Part shown: positions 44,934 through 57,335 of the stretch, piece after piece
Layout: the number at the start of each line of letters is the position of its first letter
Position numbering within the stretch: the stretch's first letter is position 1
Position numbers and translations under genes: made by a program
Origin: Crotalaria pallida
Taxonomy: Eukaryota; Streptophyta; Magnoliopsida; Fabales; Fabaceae
Direction of reading: 5' to 3'
DNA: 64,000 nucleotides
Assembly: GCA_037953625.1 (NCBI GenBank)
Contig: CM075651.1
Coordinates: forward strand, 143,248,501-143,312,500
The notes under the pieces: generated by a model
What the model was told of the DNA's origin: nothing
What the model saw: the letters and a program-made list of their open reading frames with translations, nothing else
Database searches by the model: none

Positions 44934-45524
44934 CTACATCAGTGATATAAATCAGACATGGTTAATAAGCCTTTATTCACTGCACTGGTATGGAACTCAT
45001 ACATAAAGAAAACAACAAATAAAAAAGCCCTAAATCAAAATGGAATAAGAATACCCTAAATTAGTGAAATGATGAATGCACCCAAAGTGTTGGTTATTAG
45101 TTGTTTTGAGGAGAAGGGGAACAAAAATATCTGCGATTGGAGATACGATGCCATGCATGCATTCTCTCCCTCGATCCGTCGCTCTTCTAGATCCAGTACT
45201 TGTGTTGATCGAGGAAAAGCAAAGACGATGAGAGAAAGAGAAACGGAAGGAAATGAGAAGAGACGAAGAGGAAGAGAGAAAGAAATGATGCCAGCGAGAG
45301 AAAAAAAATAAAAGAAGACGAAGAGACTATTCCTCCTTCTCATAGAAGCTTGGAGAAGAGAAATGTATCTAACAAAACGTGATAGACGGCTAAGATGTAA
45401 GATAAGAAGACACATCATTAAAGATGGATTTAGGAGGGAAAAATATAATTAGAGGGAAAATAGGTAGTGTTTTAGGAGGGAATCAAATTTGCCCTCAAAC
45501 TACTCCTATTTTATATTATGTTGA

Positions 45525-47678
45525 TAAGTACAACCTTTGTCTTTAGATAAAAGATCATTTTGACACTTTTATTTCGTTCTTACTTATAAAACCCTATACC
45601 CTATATAAAATATCATTTATTACACTCTTGAAATTATTTTCAAAAAGACAGATAAAAACAAAAAAAAATTCCTAAAAAAGACAAATAATAAAAATCAGAG
45701 ATAGAACAAAGATAAATTTGAAAAATGCAAGGTATACAATTTAATAAATTTGAAATTAGTTTTATTTTATTTTATTTTATTTTATTTTTGTACAAAAGCA
45801 CTATTAGGTCAAGACATTCACGTGGGGTCCAGTTCCTTTCTTCTCCTTCAAGTGCTTTTCCCCCATTTTTGTTTTTCATTTGCAGAGACGTACCATGTTT
45901 GGCCATGGAGGACAGTCGGACACCACAAATTACTGTTACTGTTAATCAAATTCAACACTACTACCAGCACTAATTCTTGAAACTAAGAGCCAAAAATGAA
46001 ATGAACAAATAATTAAACAATTAAAACAGCAAAGGAAAGGAAAAAAAATTAAATTTTGTGACATCAGCACCCAAAACCACCACTGCACAAGGAAGGAAAA
46101 AAGAACAGAGATGTGTGTGAGTATATACAGTGAAGAACAAACTACCACCACGGCAGACACCATCGTTTTATGCTTTTGATGGCCGTCGCCGTCTTCAAAG
46201 ACCCTTGTGCTGGGGAAGGATCCACACACTGCTCACAGCAGTTATAAGAAGACTTTTTTTTTAACCTTACCCTTTACACATTGGCCCCCACTTTATGAAA
46301 CTAAGTCGGATAAACTTTTTGGCCCCACTCATTATTATCGATTTGCATAAGACGGAAGAATTATCGACTATTTAAAAGCGGAAATACTTCAGGCTATGAG
46401 GTTCGAAAAGAAAAGGTATGTAAGATAGAGAAGAGTTAATGATTTTATTTAGAAGAGGATTTTTTTGCAAATAGAAGAAATATAAGGTTAAAAAAATTAA
46501 ATAATAAAATAAATAATTTACCTGTACTGTACATTCTCCCCATCACATTGAAAAACTTAAACTCCTTGTCATAGAATCACCCTTCATATAATGATATAAT
46601 ACATGGTTTATATAATCCCTGACCCTGACCATATTTATATTACAGTATATATAATATTGAATCAATAACATTTCTTTTTAGAAAATGCCACTCACTGTGT
46701 CACACTCACATCCTCCTTCGTCGTCCTTCCTATCTCTTCACTCGTTGAGAAAGAAGACAGAAGAATACATTAAAAAAGGAAGAGCTAGGGAGCTTTGGGA
46801 CCTGCATATGAAATAAGTTAAAAAAGACCATCAAATTGGGTGGATGTCATAGAGTGTGTTTGTTTTGGTGTTGACAAAGTGCAAACACACATTTGTGCAT
46901 AAGCTCCAAATTGTAGACCAGGGGAAACGTGATTTCTCACGGCATTTCAACGTCATTCCAAACACACTAATAGACTAATAAACTCGGAAACGGATTCTTT
47001 GTGATCACCGTTAGGTGATGACATAAAATTTTATCCATTGAATTATTTTTATATTTAAATTTTGAAGAAAAAAATTATACATAAAATTTTAATCATTAAA
47101 TTTACGATTGCTCAAGTGATGGTATACATTGTGATAGAATCACCCTTGATGATTTCCTATTAGCCCTCACACTCCCTCGTGTTTTCGGACATCTATCAGA
47201 AAGGAATTGAGCAAAATAACTGCGGAGACGAGAAATGTATAAAAGAGTAATAATATTTTTATTTTTTTCTTACATTTTGTTTAGTCAAAATTTTGAACTA
47301 TCAGTTACAGTAGTATTTTTGGATTACAAGTTGATTTTAAAGTTGCAAAGTTATTAATTTTTTGTAAATGAGTTCTAAGTTCTATTTTTTATGGTGCCAG
47401 TTTCAAAAAAGTGATAAATATATAAGCTTTATAAATCATTTAATTTTGAACCCATATAATGATACAAAATTTTGAATTTTGATTGATAATTGAATGAGAT
47501 GTGAGAAAAGACATGTTATTGACAAGACAATACAAGATTTAAAAAAAACACTTAGTACTAACTTGAAATGCAAAGAGGGATGAAAGTAGTAGTTTTCATT
47601 CTTTCCAAGCTTATTTCCTTTTATATCTGTATTTTTATCGTCATATTATAGAACACATCTCATGCATTTTTTTTTACA
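45525..47678. other. Intergenic stretch between the two Helitrons
   Basis: Just after Helitron 1 lies a MITE remnant (ATTTTGACACTTTTATTTCG at 45549) related to the MITE at 27656. A (TTTTA)n microsatellite spans 45760-45787. The open frames at 45725-46229 have no domain or splice support. A GTGTGTTTGTTTTGG to CCAAACACACTAA pair at 46853-46972 looks like a small MITE. No gene is supported. Confidence 0.4.
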
Positions 47679-48650
47679 CTAGGAAAATTGTCCGTGTGAT
47701 GCACGGGTCTTAAATTTTGTTATTCTTCTCTTTTTTTTCAAACATTAAACATTAATTTTATTTACATGTGATTGAATAAATTGAAATAATAAATTGAAAG
47801 GAAGACTTTCATGATCAACATACATATTATAAAAAAAGAAATATTGAGAAGAAATATTGTGTTAAAGATCAACACAATATTGAAAAGAAATATTATTATA
47901 CACACACGTTTACAGTTATTTGGGCATTAAATGAATAATTTAAAGCAAGAAAGAGGATTCGTGTCAGCATCCAGAATTGGGTAAAAATGCCAACAACTTG
48001 CATGTTACAACTTACAACAACTTTTTTGAGGCAACTTGAAGCATTTTGATACCCAAAAAAAAATAATAATTGAAATCATCAAGGTAATATGTTTAATCAA
48101 AAATTTAAATGATAAATTGGAAGGAAGACTTTCATGATCAACATATTATAAAAAAAAATAAATATTGAGAAGAAATATTGTGTTAAAAATCAACGCAATA
48201 TTGAAAAGAATTTAACTTACTTCTTCACGTTCTTTGATCTTCTTTTGTGCACCATCAAGTCTTAAGTCCCTGTATTAAGAAATGTTTGAGCAAAATTCAA
48301 ACACTTAAAAATACCAAAAAAAAGATGAAAAAGCTTTCTAGCTACCTATTAAAAAAAATAATACTGACTGTTCATATGCTTAATGTTTATGACAAATAAG
48401 GAAATAAAATACACTTAATAAGGAAATAATTTTAGTTGAAATGAAGGCTTTCCACCAATTTAAAAAATAAAAAAAAAAAAAAAAATACTAACTGTTCATA
48501 TGGTCAAACAATCAAGGTTTCCTTCTTTATAAGGTTTTTTTTTTTTTTTTTGCAAGTGGCATTTTGATACCAAAAATTTAAAAAAAAATTCATTGAAAGA
48601 CGAAATGCCGGTAACAAATAAGCTTTAAATAGAAAACAAAATGACCAAAC

Positions 48651-48695
<45 letters not shown>

Positions 48696-49488
48696 AGAGT
48701 CCTAGAGGGGCAGGAAATGTACGATGGTGCACATAGTAGCTTTGATAAAATAAAAAATTTGCATAATAATCTGATGGACTACCTTGTAAGTTTGGTCACC
48801 AAAGAAGTGAATTTCATTGAAATCATCAAGGTAATATGTTTAAACAAAAATTTAAATGATAAATTGAAAGGAAGGCTTTCATGATCGACATATTATAAAA
48901 TAAGAAATATTGAGAAGAAATATTGTGCTAAAGATCAACGCAATATTAAAAAGAATTTCACTTACTTCTTCACATTCTTTGATCTTCTTTTGTGCACCGT
49001 CAAGTCTCAAGTCTCTGTGTTAAGAAATGTTTGAGCAAAATTCAAACACTTAAAAATACCAAAAAAAAAATGGAAAAAAATACTAATTGAAAGGAAGGCT
49101 TTCTACCAATTATAAAAAAAAAACTACTAACTGTTCATATGCTTAATGTAACCTTGTCACTTTTCAAGCTTTCCATGACTATCAATTGTAAGCGGTCAGA
49201 ATAGCATTTGTTGCATCGGACATTGAAAGGAAATAATGAAAAATACTAACTGTTTCAATTGTAAACAGTCATAAAATGAAAGGAAAATGAAAAGATTAAA
49301 AATATATGGACGGATGTGATTTACTTGCAATGGATGGCTAGGATTAGAATTGAATTTAGGAGAGATATGAACGGATGTGATTTATTTGCAATGGATGGCT
49401 AGGATTAGAAACAAATTTGGAGGGAAAAACTGTCATGGAGGGAAAGTAAAAAATACCCCTCAACTTCACCTGTTTTAATATATGTTGA
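47679..49488 (-). mobile_element. Helitron 2 (non-autonomous, 1810 bp)
   Basis: On the minus strand it starts TCAACATATATTAAAACAGG after a host A and ends CCCGTGCATCACACGG then TTTTCCTAG before a host T. The ends match Helitron 1, and the subterminal GAGGGAAA words are shared. There is no helicase and no gene. Confidence 0.8.
48070..49066. repeat. Internal direct duplication of about 250 bp in Helitron 2
   Basis: The segment from ATTGAAATCATCAAGGTAAT through TTCTTTGATCTTCTTTTGTG to AAACACTTAAAAATACC occurs at 48070-48320 and again at 48815-49066 with few changes. A third partial copy starts at 47795. A (TA)n microsatellite at 48654-48692 lies between. Confidence 0.85.
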
Positions 49489-49900
49489 TTACCAAAAAAT
49501 CTCATGCATTTTTTTTAAACATTTTTCTAATATGATATGTTGTGAAGTGAAAAGATGAATTAAATAGAAAATTAAGAAAAGATTAAAGGTCAAGTAAAAT
49601 AGTACTAATAGAATAGGTATTGCTTATTGTTTATTATTATTCGTATTGGAAAGCTTTCCAATAGATATTGCTTATTATTCATATACTCAAACAGATTTCT
49701 GTTTATTCAATAATATTCATAAATTTTATGGAGTATAAATGTTATTTAATATTATAATTATCATGTTTTTATTATTGATTGAAGAAAAATCAATTAGATG
49801 AATCGATAATCCCGAAAAGTGAGATAAAATTTAAAATTTTGTTAATATCAAAACTACAAATGATATAATACTTCAATATTAAATAGGAATAAAGCTGACA

Positions 49901-49986
49901 GCCCAGTTGGTGGCTGCAGGGACACTTAGGATTTCCCCCTCCCCCAGGTCATGGGTTCTAGTCCCAGACCTAAAAAAAATAAAAGT
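49901..49986 (+). mobile_element. tRNA-derived SINE, family copy 2
   Basis: It has the same head as the copy at 32521 (CCCAGTTGGTGGCTGCAGGG and CATGGGTTCTAGTCCCAGAC) and a short A-tail. The target duplication AGGAATAAAGCTGACA / AGGATTAAAGCTGACA lies at 49885-49900 and 49987-50002 with one mismatch. The frame at 49907-50113 is not a gene. Confidence 0.85.
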
Positions 49987-50349
49987 AGGATTAAAGCTGA
50001 CATGCTATACTTCTTCTATTTTATATGTATGGTTGATCAATCTTGAAGCACACATATTAAATGAAGAAAAATTTTATTGTATTTTAATTAAATTAAAGCA
50101 CTTTTATTTATAATAAGGTGGTTAAGAGAGAAAGAAAAATTAAATTAATAAAATAATTAATGAACAAGGATATAATTGGAAAAAATATGACTAAACTTTG
50201 AAATCCTAAAATAACAATACTTTAAAAAAATTAAAAAAACAATACATTTAAAATGGAGAGAGATATTTTTTTTAAAAAAAATAAACTAGGAAAATAAACT
50301 AAATTTTTTACAATTTAGTTGAGGAAATAGTTAACTACTTTAAAGGCAT

Positions 50350-53030
50350 TATTAGCTTGATTCCGAAGGTAGATCATCCTGAACTCCTATCTCATTTCAG
50401 ACTCATTTCTTTATGTAATGTTATTTATAAAACTAATACTAAAGTTGTGCCCAATAAAATCAAGCATATTCTTCCGTTTATTGTTGCTCCCAATCAAAGC
50501 AGTTTTGTTCCAGGACGTCAAAGCACAGATAATGTGGTTATTTTACTTGAAGTTGTTCACAGTATGAGATCCATGACAAAGAAGAAGAAATGCATGGCTA
50601 TCAAGATTGATTTAGCTAGAGCTTATGACCGTATGCGCTGGGATTTTGTAAAAGAGACTCTAGAGCTAGCTGGTTTCCAAAACAGCTTGGTCACTCTTAT
50701 CCATCACTGCATCTCTTCTTGCTCGATGAGCCTTAAAATTAATGGAGAAGTTTATGAGCTGTTTTATCCGTCTCGAGGTCTCAGACAAGGTGATCCGCTT
50801 TTGCCCTACTAATTTGTTCTTTGTATGGAAAGGTTAAGTCATTGTATTATGGATGTTGTTGCAAATGGATCTTGGAAACTCATCACGGTTGGTAGAGGTG
50901 GTCCTCGGTTATCTCATCTCTTCTTTGCAGATGATCTTATTCTCTTTGGTGAAGCTTCTGTGGATCATGCGGTAGTTATTAGAGAGGTCCTGCAGCAATT
51001 TTGTTGTGTCTCTGGTCAGCATGTTAGCCTTCCTAAATCTAGAGTCCTTTTTTCTAAGAATGTCGTTGCTAATCGTGCTGCTGATATATCCTTGGCTCTT
51101 GAGATTCCTATCACTGAGAATTTTGACAAGTATTTGGGTGTGCCAATTTTTCATGGTAGAATGAAGAAGGATGATTTTGATGGGTTGCTGGAAAGGGTGA
51201 AAAATAAATTAGCAAGCTGGAAGGCTAATTCTTTATCATTGGCGGGTAGGGTGACTTTAGTTAGATCTTGCGTTATGAGTATTCCGGGATATGTAATGCA
51301 GTCCACTAATATCCCTGTGGATGTGTGTGAGGAGGTTGAGAAGCATTGTCGTGATTTTATTTGGGGGAGTACAACTAACAGCCGTAAATGTCATCTTGTT
51401 TCTTGAGAGAAAGTGTGTACTTCTAAGGATAAAGGTGGTTTAGTTTTTCGCAACATCAAGAAAATGAATGATGCCTTTATGATGAAACTTTGGTGGAAGC
51501 TTCTCATCCAACCTGATAATCTTTGTGTGAGAGTGCTGAAAGCGAAGTATAAAATGGGAGGGGATCTCATTCCTCGTGTTTCTATTTCTCCCACGGTTTC
51601 CCCCCTTTGGAAAGGAATTGCTCAATCATGGGGGAGGGTCACTGAAGGTGTTGGTTGGCAATTGGGAAATGGTCAATATGCTAAGTTTTGGAAGGATTCT
51701 TTGGTTCCGCACCTTGGTCCTTTGGAACATTATGCTATGATTCCTATTCCCATGGACGCTATGTTTCATTCTGTTTCTTTTTATGTGAGAAATAGAAACT
51801 GAGATTGGAATATTATTAAATCTTATTTGGATGATTCGGTTTGTGATGTCTTAGCAGGTGTTCCACCCCCCAGTGCTGATGATGTGGATAGAATTATTTG
51901 GCAGTTTGCTGTGGATGATGAGTTTACCATTGGCTATGTGTATTCTCTTCTTGCTGCTCCTTCTTGTAGTTGTTCTTTTGACCCTTCTTTAACTTCTGCT
52001 TTGTGGAAGTGGAATGGCCCATAAAACTGAAATTATTTATCTGGAAATTTATGCATGGTCGTTTGCTTACTAATGAGGAACGTTATAGAAGGTAGATGGG
52101 GAATGATACTATTTGTCCTCGTTGCAAGAATGCACTGGAGAGCTTGATGCATATGATCCGTGACTATGACATAGTTATGGATTTTTGGGCTACTCTTCTT
52201 ATTCATGAGAATAATTGGGTGTCGTTTTTTTGGTCTTGGAGGCAATGGGTGCGTGGCTGAATTATAACCTCTCTTTACAGCGTATGGAGAATGTTAGAGA
52301 GGATTGGCGTATCCTCTTTGTGGTAGCTATCTGGTTTATTTGTAAAGATCGTAATTCTTTTGTATTTGAAAGCAAATCTGACAATCCGTATAAATTTAAA
52401 AACAGTGTCATGAATTATACTCATGTTTTGATGACAGATATGTGTTCTAATCCGCACATCCCTCATGATTCTACAAAAGTGGAGAAGTTTATTCGCTGGA
52501 AATTTCCTCCCTCTGGTTATTGGAAACTTAATGTTGATGGATCTTTCAGGAAAGGTACTAACTGTTCAGCATGTGGTGGCATTCTGAGACAGGATGATGA
52601 TAATATGGTTCGTGCTTTCCAATGCAATATGGGAGTCTCTAGTAGTGTGCAAGATGAACTTTGGGGCCCTTTTCATGGTTTGTCGATGGCTGCGGATTGT
52701 AACGTGTGCAAAATTCTGGTTGAGATGGACAACAAAGTTGCAATGTCACTGGTTCAAGGTCATTGTCCTTCTTCCCATCATTGTTTCCCTCTTGTTAGGC
52801 AGATACGCTCGCTAATCTGCAGAGATTGGACGATAGTGCTCCAGCATGTGTTCCGTGATGCTAACCGTTTAATTAATGCCGCCCATGAGGGCTCGTATCA
52901 TTGTATTTATTTTGATGTTCCTCCCCCTTATTTAGCCCCCATTCTTTTTGAGGACTGTGCTGGTCTAGCTTTTCCTAGACTAGTCCCTGATTGGTAATTT
53001 GGGCTTTTTGCCTCGTTGATAATAATAAAA
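50350..53030 (+). pseudogene. LINE 2: 5'-truncated, decayed reverse transcriptase/RNase H
   Basis: It begins inside the reverse transcriptase (LIPKVDHPELLSHF), then SFVPGRQSTDNVV, KIDLARAYDRMRWDFV, GLRQGDPL and the catalytic FADD (about 50925). An RNase H-like domain follows (LNVDGSFRKGTNCSACGG, VEMDNK), ending at 52997 with a short 3' UTR and an A-run. Breaks: TAA at 50810, TGA at 51404 and 51800 (both at positions where tryptophan is expected), TAA at 52022, TAG at 52096, plus frame changes near 52020 and 52240. It is related to LINE 1 but clearly older. No target duplication was fixed. Confidence 0.9.
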
Positions 53031-53942
53031 AAAACGAACAGTAATGTTTTAAAAAATGATGCATTTAACTTTAAAAAAAATGTTCTTTTTTAATCGGTAT
53101 CATTAAAATGTTTATTAAGAATATTATTAATTAGATTAAAAATGATTTATAATACAAAATGAAAGTAGTAGTAATACTTTAATTTTAAAAATTAATGAAG
53201 GGAAGTTTCTCTCTTTCTTGAACCGCAGTCTCCATCTTCATTCACTAACATGATCATACTCAACAAGATTATTACCATGAGCGTAGATCTTGGTTGTAAT
53301 TTTTTTTTTTTTTTTGGCTTTAATCAGGGTATTTTTTATTTATTGGATGGTGAACTGAATCTTTTGGTTGAGATGTTTATAAAACTTTTTTACTATTTGA
53401 ATATGCCTTTCTGAGAATTGAGTTTGAAATTTTTAATTTGACATCTTAAAATTTTAAGGGTTTAAAAAGCGATCATCAACATATACCAGTATACCACGGA
53501 TTAGTGGTTGTGAATTTGGATTCCTTCTATGTAGGTTCTACGGTATCTTGGGGGGCCGGGAGTAGGGACGTAGCAGGCAAACACCAGTACACCACAACTG
53601 TCTGTTTCCTAGACTTAGCTTGCATGCCAATGATTATGTTATTTCAATTCTCGTTGTCCTAGCTACCTAGGCCTACAATAATATAGCCTGTGTTTTAATA
53701 TAAAAATTGGAACATATATATTTTTTTGTCCTTGTTATAAACATTTTGATTAATTTTCGTATTATTAATAGTATTTTATTAATAGTATTTGAAATGTAAA
53801 CATTTGATATGCATGTATTTTTACAATAACCCACCACCAAAAATGGTCCACATTTTCACGACCTTCAAAAGCAATGTCTTCATCACACCTTTCCTATGCC
53901 ACCTTCGTTCTCCACCGGAATTCGTAGACGACATTCTCGAAA
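53031..53942. other. Intergenic stretch, no supported gene
   Basis: AT-rich with long T-runs (53299-53316). A short patch GGGGGGCCGGGAGTAGGGAC at 53548 is unexplained. No open frame with support. Confidence 0.4.
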
Positions 53943-54440
53943 GGTTTAATTATGTCACAAATCTCTGAAGTTTAGGGTATTTTTTGTCAGATATCCTTAT
54001 ACTTTTTTTTTCAATGTCTAACTCCTCGAAGTTACTTCTGCATTTGTCATATACCCTTACTACTTATTCTGGCCAATTTTGATGACATGTAACATTAGAA
54101 TCCTAATCAGACCCAGGAGGTTGGTCATGTAGTGCAACGTGATGTCACACGGGCGAAGACGACCTCTCTCTTCAATTCTTTTTTTTTATTTAACTAAAAA
54201 TATAAAAATATTAAGTTTTTTAGTTTTTTAAAAAAAGATTTTCGTCCACGGGGCACCAGGTACTTAACCTCCTGCGTCTGATCATGGATTCCGATATTAC
54301 ATGTCAACAAAATTGGCCAAAATTGGTAGAAAGGGTATATGACAAACCCAGAAGTAATTTCGGGAAGTCAGACATTGAAAAAAAAAAGAGTATTTGGCAA
54401 AAATACCCCAAACTTCAGGAACCTGTAACATAATTAAGCC
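53943..54440. mobile_element. Mutator-like MITE with long inverted arms
   Basis: The left arm GGTTTAATTATGTCACAAAT and CTGAAGTTTAGGGTATTTTT is inverted at the right end (AAATACCCCAAACTTCAGG, TAACATAATTAAGCC). The arms are about 200 bp. The adjoining flanks (TTCTCGAAA and TCCTTGAAT) are a poor 9-bp match, so the duplication is decayed or absent. Confidence 0.7.
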
Positions 54441-55714
54441 TCCTTGAATTCACTAAATTCATTTTCCTAATTATTAAAAAAAAATATGACACATGTTAGA
54501 AAATTAGTGAGTTGAGAAAATAACTTTATCTCCTTACACCAGTAGAAGTTTTATTCTAAAATATATAATATCAATTATCAATTATTTATGTTCGTTTTTT
54601 TTACACTCTTTAATTTTGCTAGTATCATAGATATATTCAAGAGCACGAGGTCGCGTTCATGTGCCTCTCCCAGCGGGGTATGCGCACTACTTGAGTCAAC
54701 TCCCGTTGGTTATTTATATTTGTTTTATACTATCATTATTTGCTTGAAATGTTATTCTCAAATACAAATTTAAATTGTATTCCAATATGATCAATTTTTT
54801 CTCCAATTTCACAAGTTCTTTTATTATTTTCTTTTTTGTCTTGTTAGTGTAAAGGTATCAAGTTTAGATATTAGTTTGCTCTTTTTACTACTCACAAAAC
54901 TTTCTTTTACATATTTCATTGTTAATTATAGCTATTTTGCATTATTATGTTATTCTCAAATTTAGATACAATTCTTTATTTATTTTTTTAATATTATGGT
55001 TACTCATTATTTTGATAATAAAATTTAGCTACACAGCCAAGACTTTTATCAAGATTTGTCAAAGGTTCCTCACGCTTTAAAATATTAAAATATTAGTAGT
55101 ATAACAAGTGATTCGAGTCGAATTCGGATGTAACTAAATAATATCTTGAGCCGAGTGGGAAAAAAAATACTAATAGTAAATAAAAGATACGGTAGCTAGT
55201 TACGCTGCTGCATTATCTTTTGGCCAGGCTTCTATGTATTTCAGATTTGTACATAACAGGTATGTAATTTCTTATTTAATTTGTCGTTGCCATGGTGGAT
55301 TTGGCAAGGCTAACAAGGCTAGCTGGTGGTGGTGTTGCCGTCAATATTGAGGAAATTGATACAAGGCAACTTCTGGTGTGCTCAAACAACAAATGAAATG
55401 ATCATAAACATTAGTTCAAAAAGTTTGTGTGTTAGGTTGATTTTAAAAGGTGAAGACAAATGAGACATATTCATCTTCAAGCACCTTGAACTTACTATTT
55501 AAATTTTAAAGTTGAAATGATTAAAATATTTATATTATTAGTTGTCTTAAAGTCAAGTTTTTTTTTCTTTCTCATTTCGAAGAACTTTTTGATTTTTTTT
55601 TTAGATTTTAAAAAATGTAGAAAAAAATATTGAAGTGACATCTCAACATTTCATTTATTGCAAAAATTATTTTTTATATTATATAATTTATTTTCATAAT
55701 TAACCCTTAAAATT
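54441..55714. other. Intergenic stretch, no supported gene
   Basis: AT-rich. A CG-containing patch at 54645-54708 and a short 34-codon frame at 55290 have no domain. CATCTCAACATTTCATTTAT at 55645 recurs at 57358 on the far side of the Pack-type element, so the flanks are directly duplicated over about 60 bp. Confidence 0.4.
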
Positions 55715-57335
55715 AAAAATGAGTAATATGTCAGATTAGTCGTTGACTTTGTAGGTATTGATCAATTTTGTCTCTGAAATTATTGAAATTACAAATTAGT
55801 TTTTGAAATAGCAATATGTGAGTCAAGTTAGTCCATATTGTTAATGGTTCTTAATAGTCAACCCATGTTGACTAACGAGTGGCCAAAATAATGTCATAGT
55901 GGCCAAAATAATGTCAGCCTTGTGAAAAAAATCTTTATCTCATAGACCAATTTGAATCATCTCATCCAACGACTATAATCTCATTTCCCTTTGTTCAATA
56001 ATAAAAACTTCGTTTTCAACCTCTAATATGACTTTTTTTTTTTTCCATCATAATGCAATAGGCATTGGATTTTTGCATTTCAGGGAACACATGCTTCTGC
56101 TGTAAATATAGCTCTTCCGACTCTTTTCTCTCCTATTTTCATACTACAAGGTGCTAGTGTACTTTTATCTGCGTCCAAGTTGACGGAGAAACTTGTACTT
56201 TTACTACGTAGTGGAGCTGGTGGAGTAATGTATTTTAGATTGTCTCCAAGAGTTCATGATTGCTTGGGGTTCTTGCACCATGGTTCTAGGTATTGAACAT
56301 TCTTTGTTATTATTATGGGGACGTTTTTCATTAAAACTCAGTTGCCATTCTCTTCCCCTGACCTTTATTTTGTAATCACTTAATTTTGAGGTCGTCCAAT
56401 TTATAACTAAATTTAACGCTAGTTGCACAAGTTGATATGTAAAACTCCTTTAATTTCCCTCAAATATTTCTCATATCATATAAATCACCGGTTACCACAT
56501 TCCATTCAAGGTCTGTTTATCATTAAATTTGGATGAAAATAGTTCAGTTGCTTCAAGAGTGACCGAAGAGATGGAATTACAATTTTAAATACACAAAGGT
56601 TGCGTAGTAATATCACACCAAACAATTATTGGGTAGAAAAAAGTATATTGTATGTGACAGTTCATTTTTTTAAATAATGTCCTTTCATGTGGAATTTGTC
56701 AAACCAACTCGTTTCATATTGGTTCAAATTCATAATCTGAACATACACCATTGATGTTTACCCAAAATGCATGCCTTTCAACCTCAGGAACAGAGATTGA
56801 TTTGATTTTTACCTTCTTCCAAATGGAATAATTTTCTTCTTCTTCCCAATGTAATAATTTTCTTATTGATTCAGTGCACAAGCATAATGTCTCCAAACCT
56901 CAAAGGAATAGTATGAATTTTTTTTCCTTAATTCTTTTAATTTGCCTATGTATTATGATTTGGAGAGGAAAAATTCAATGCCTACATACTACATTATGCC
57001 GGTGAAATAATAAAGAGGTTAGATTATTGGTATATGAGAATAGAGGTTGAAAATGAAATTTTTACTGTTGGATGAAGGGAGGTGAGATTATAGCCGTTAA
57101 ATGAGATAATTCAAATTAATTCCTGAGATTAAGATTTTTTTTTTAAAAAAAGGTCAAAACGATGTCATTTTGGTCACTTGTTAATCAATGTGGTTGAGGA
57201 CCATCAATTAACGGCAGTAACTAATTTGACTTATGTCTTTCTATCTCATAGACTAATTTGTAATTTCAATAATTTTAAGGACGAAATTGATCGATATCTA
57301 TAAAGTCAAGAACCAATCTAACAAATTACAGTGCT
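55715..57335. mobile_element. Pack-MULE-like element with a captured exon
   Basis: The left arm (about 55715-56035) and right arm (about 57000-57335) are inverted copies. TCAGATTAGTCGTTGACTTT on the left faces AAGTCAAGAACCAATCTAAC on the right, and the match continues to TTTTCAACCTCTAATATGAC facing its complement GAATAGAGGTTGAAAATGAA. Arms of 320-350 bp are typical of Mutator-like elements. The interior carries a host exon (56084-56289) and no transposase. The exact ends and target duplication are uncertain. Confidence 0.7.
56084..56289 (+). pseudogene. Captured exon of a transmembrane Fragile-X-F-associated (TMEM185-like) RING protein
   Basis: After TTTGCATTTCAG the plus strand reads GTHASAVNIALPTLFSPIFI, then LQGASVLLSASKLTEKLVLL, then RVHDCLGFLHHGSR, and ends at a donor-like TCTAG/gtattg. 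This matches my memory of the membrane region of plant TMEM185-type proteins that end in a RING finger. The frame is open and both splice sites survive, but no neighbouring exons exist here. A minus-strand frame at 56714-56896 may be a second captured piece; I do not recognise it. Confidence 0.6.

Larger units (their letters stand above)
41189..45524 (-). mobile_element. Helitron 1 with captured exons
   Basis: On the minus strand it starts TCAACATAATATAAAATAGG after a host A (45525) and ends with the hairpin CCGTGCATCGCACGG and ACTTTACTAG before a host T (41188). These are Helitron end rules: 5'-TC, 3'-hairpin-CTRR, insertion between A and T, no target duplication. Helitron 2 at 47.7-49.5 kb has the same two ends. 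No Rep/helicase is present, so it is non-autonomous. It contains at least two exon-like segments with splice sites (43351-43431 and 44850-44933). Confidence 0.8.

Noticed and set aside
45056..45418. 120-codon minus frame with hydrophobic stretches
   Set aside because: F/L/S-rich low complexity near the Helitron 1 5' end; the sense strand is purine-rich. No domain.
48070..49066. Regular spaced repeats considered as a CRISPR-like array
   Set aside because: Plant nuclear context, and only two or three long copies with unequal spacing inside a Helitron.
55715..57335. LTR retrotransposon, because the outer flanks are directly repeated
   Set aside because: The long terminal similarity is inverted, the direct part is only about 60 bp, and there is no gag/pol.
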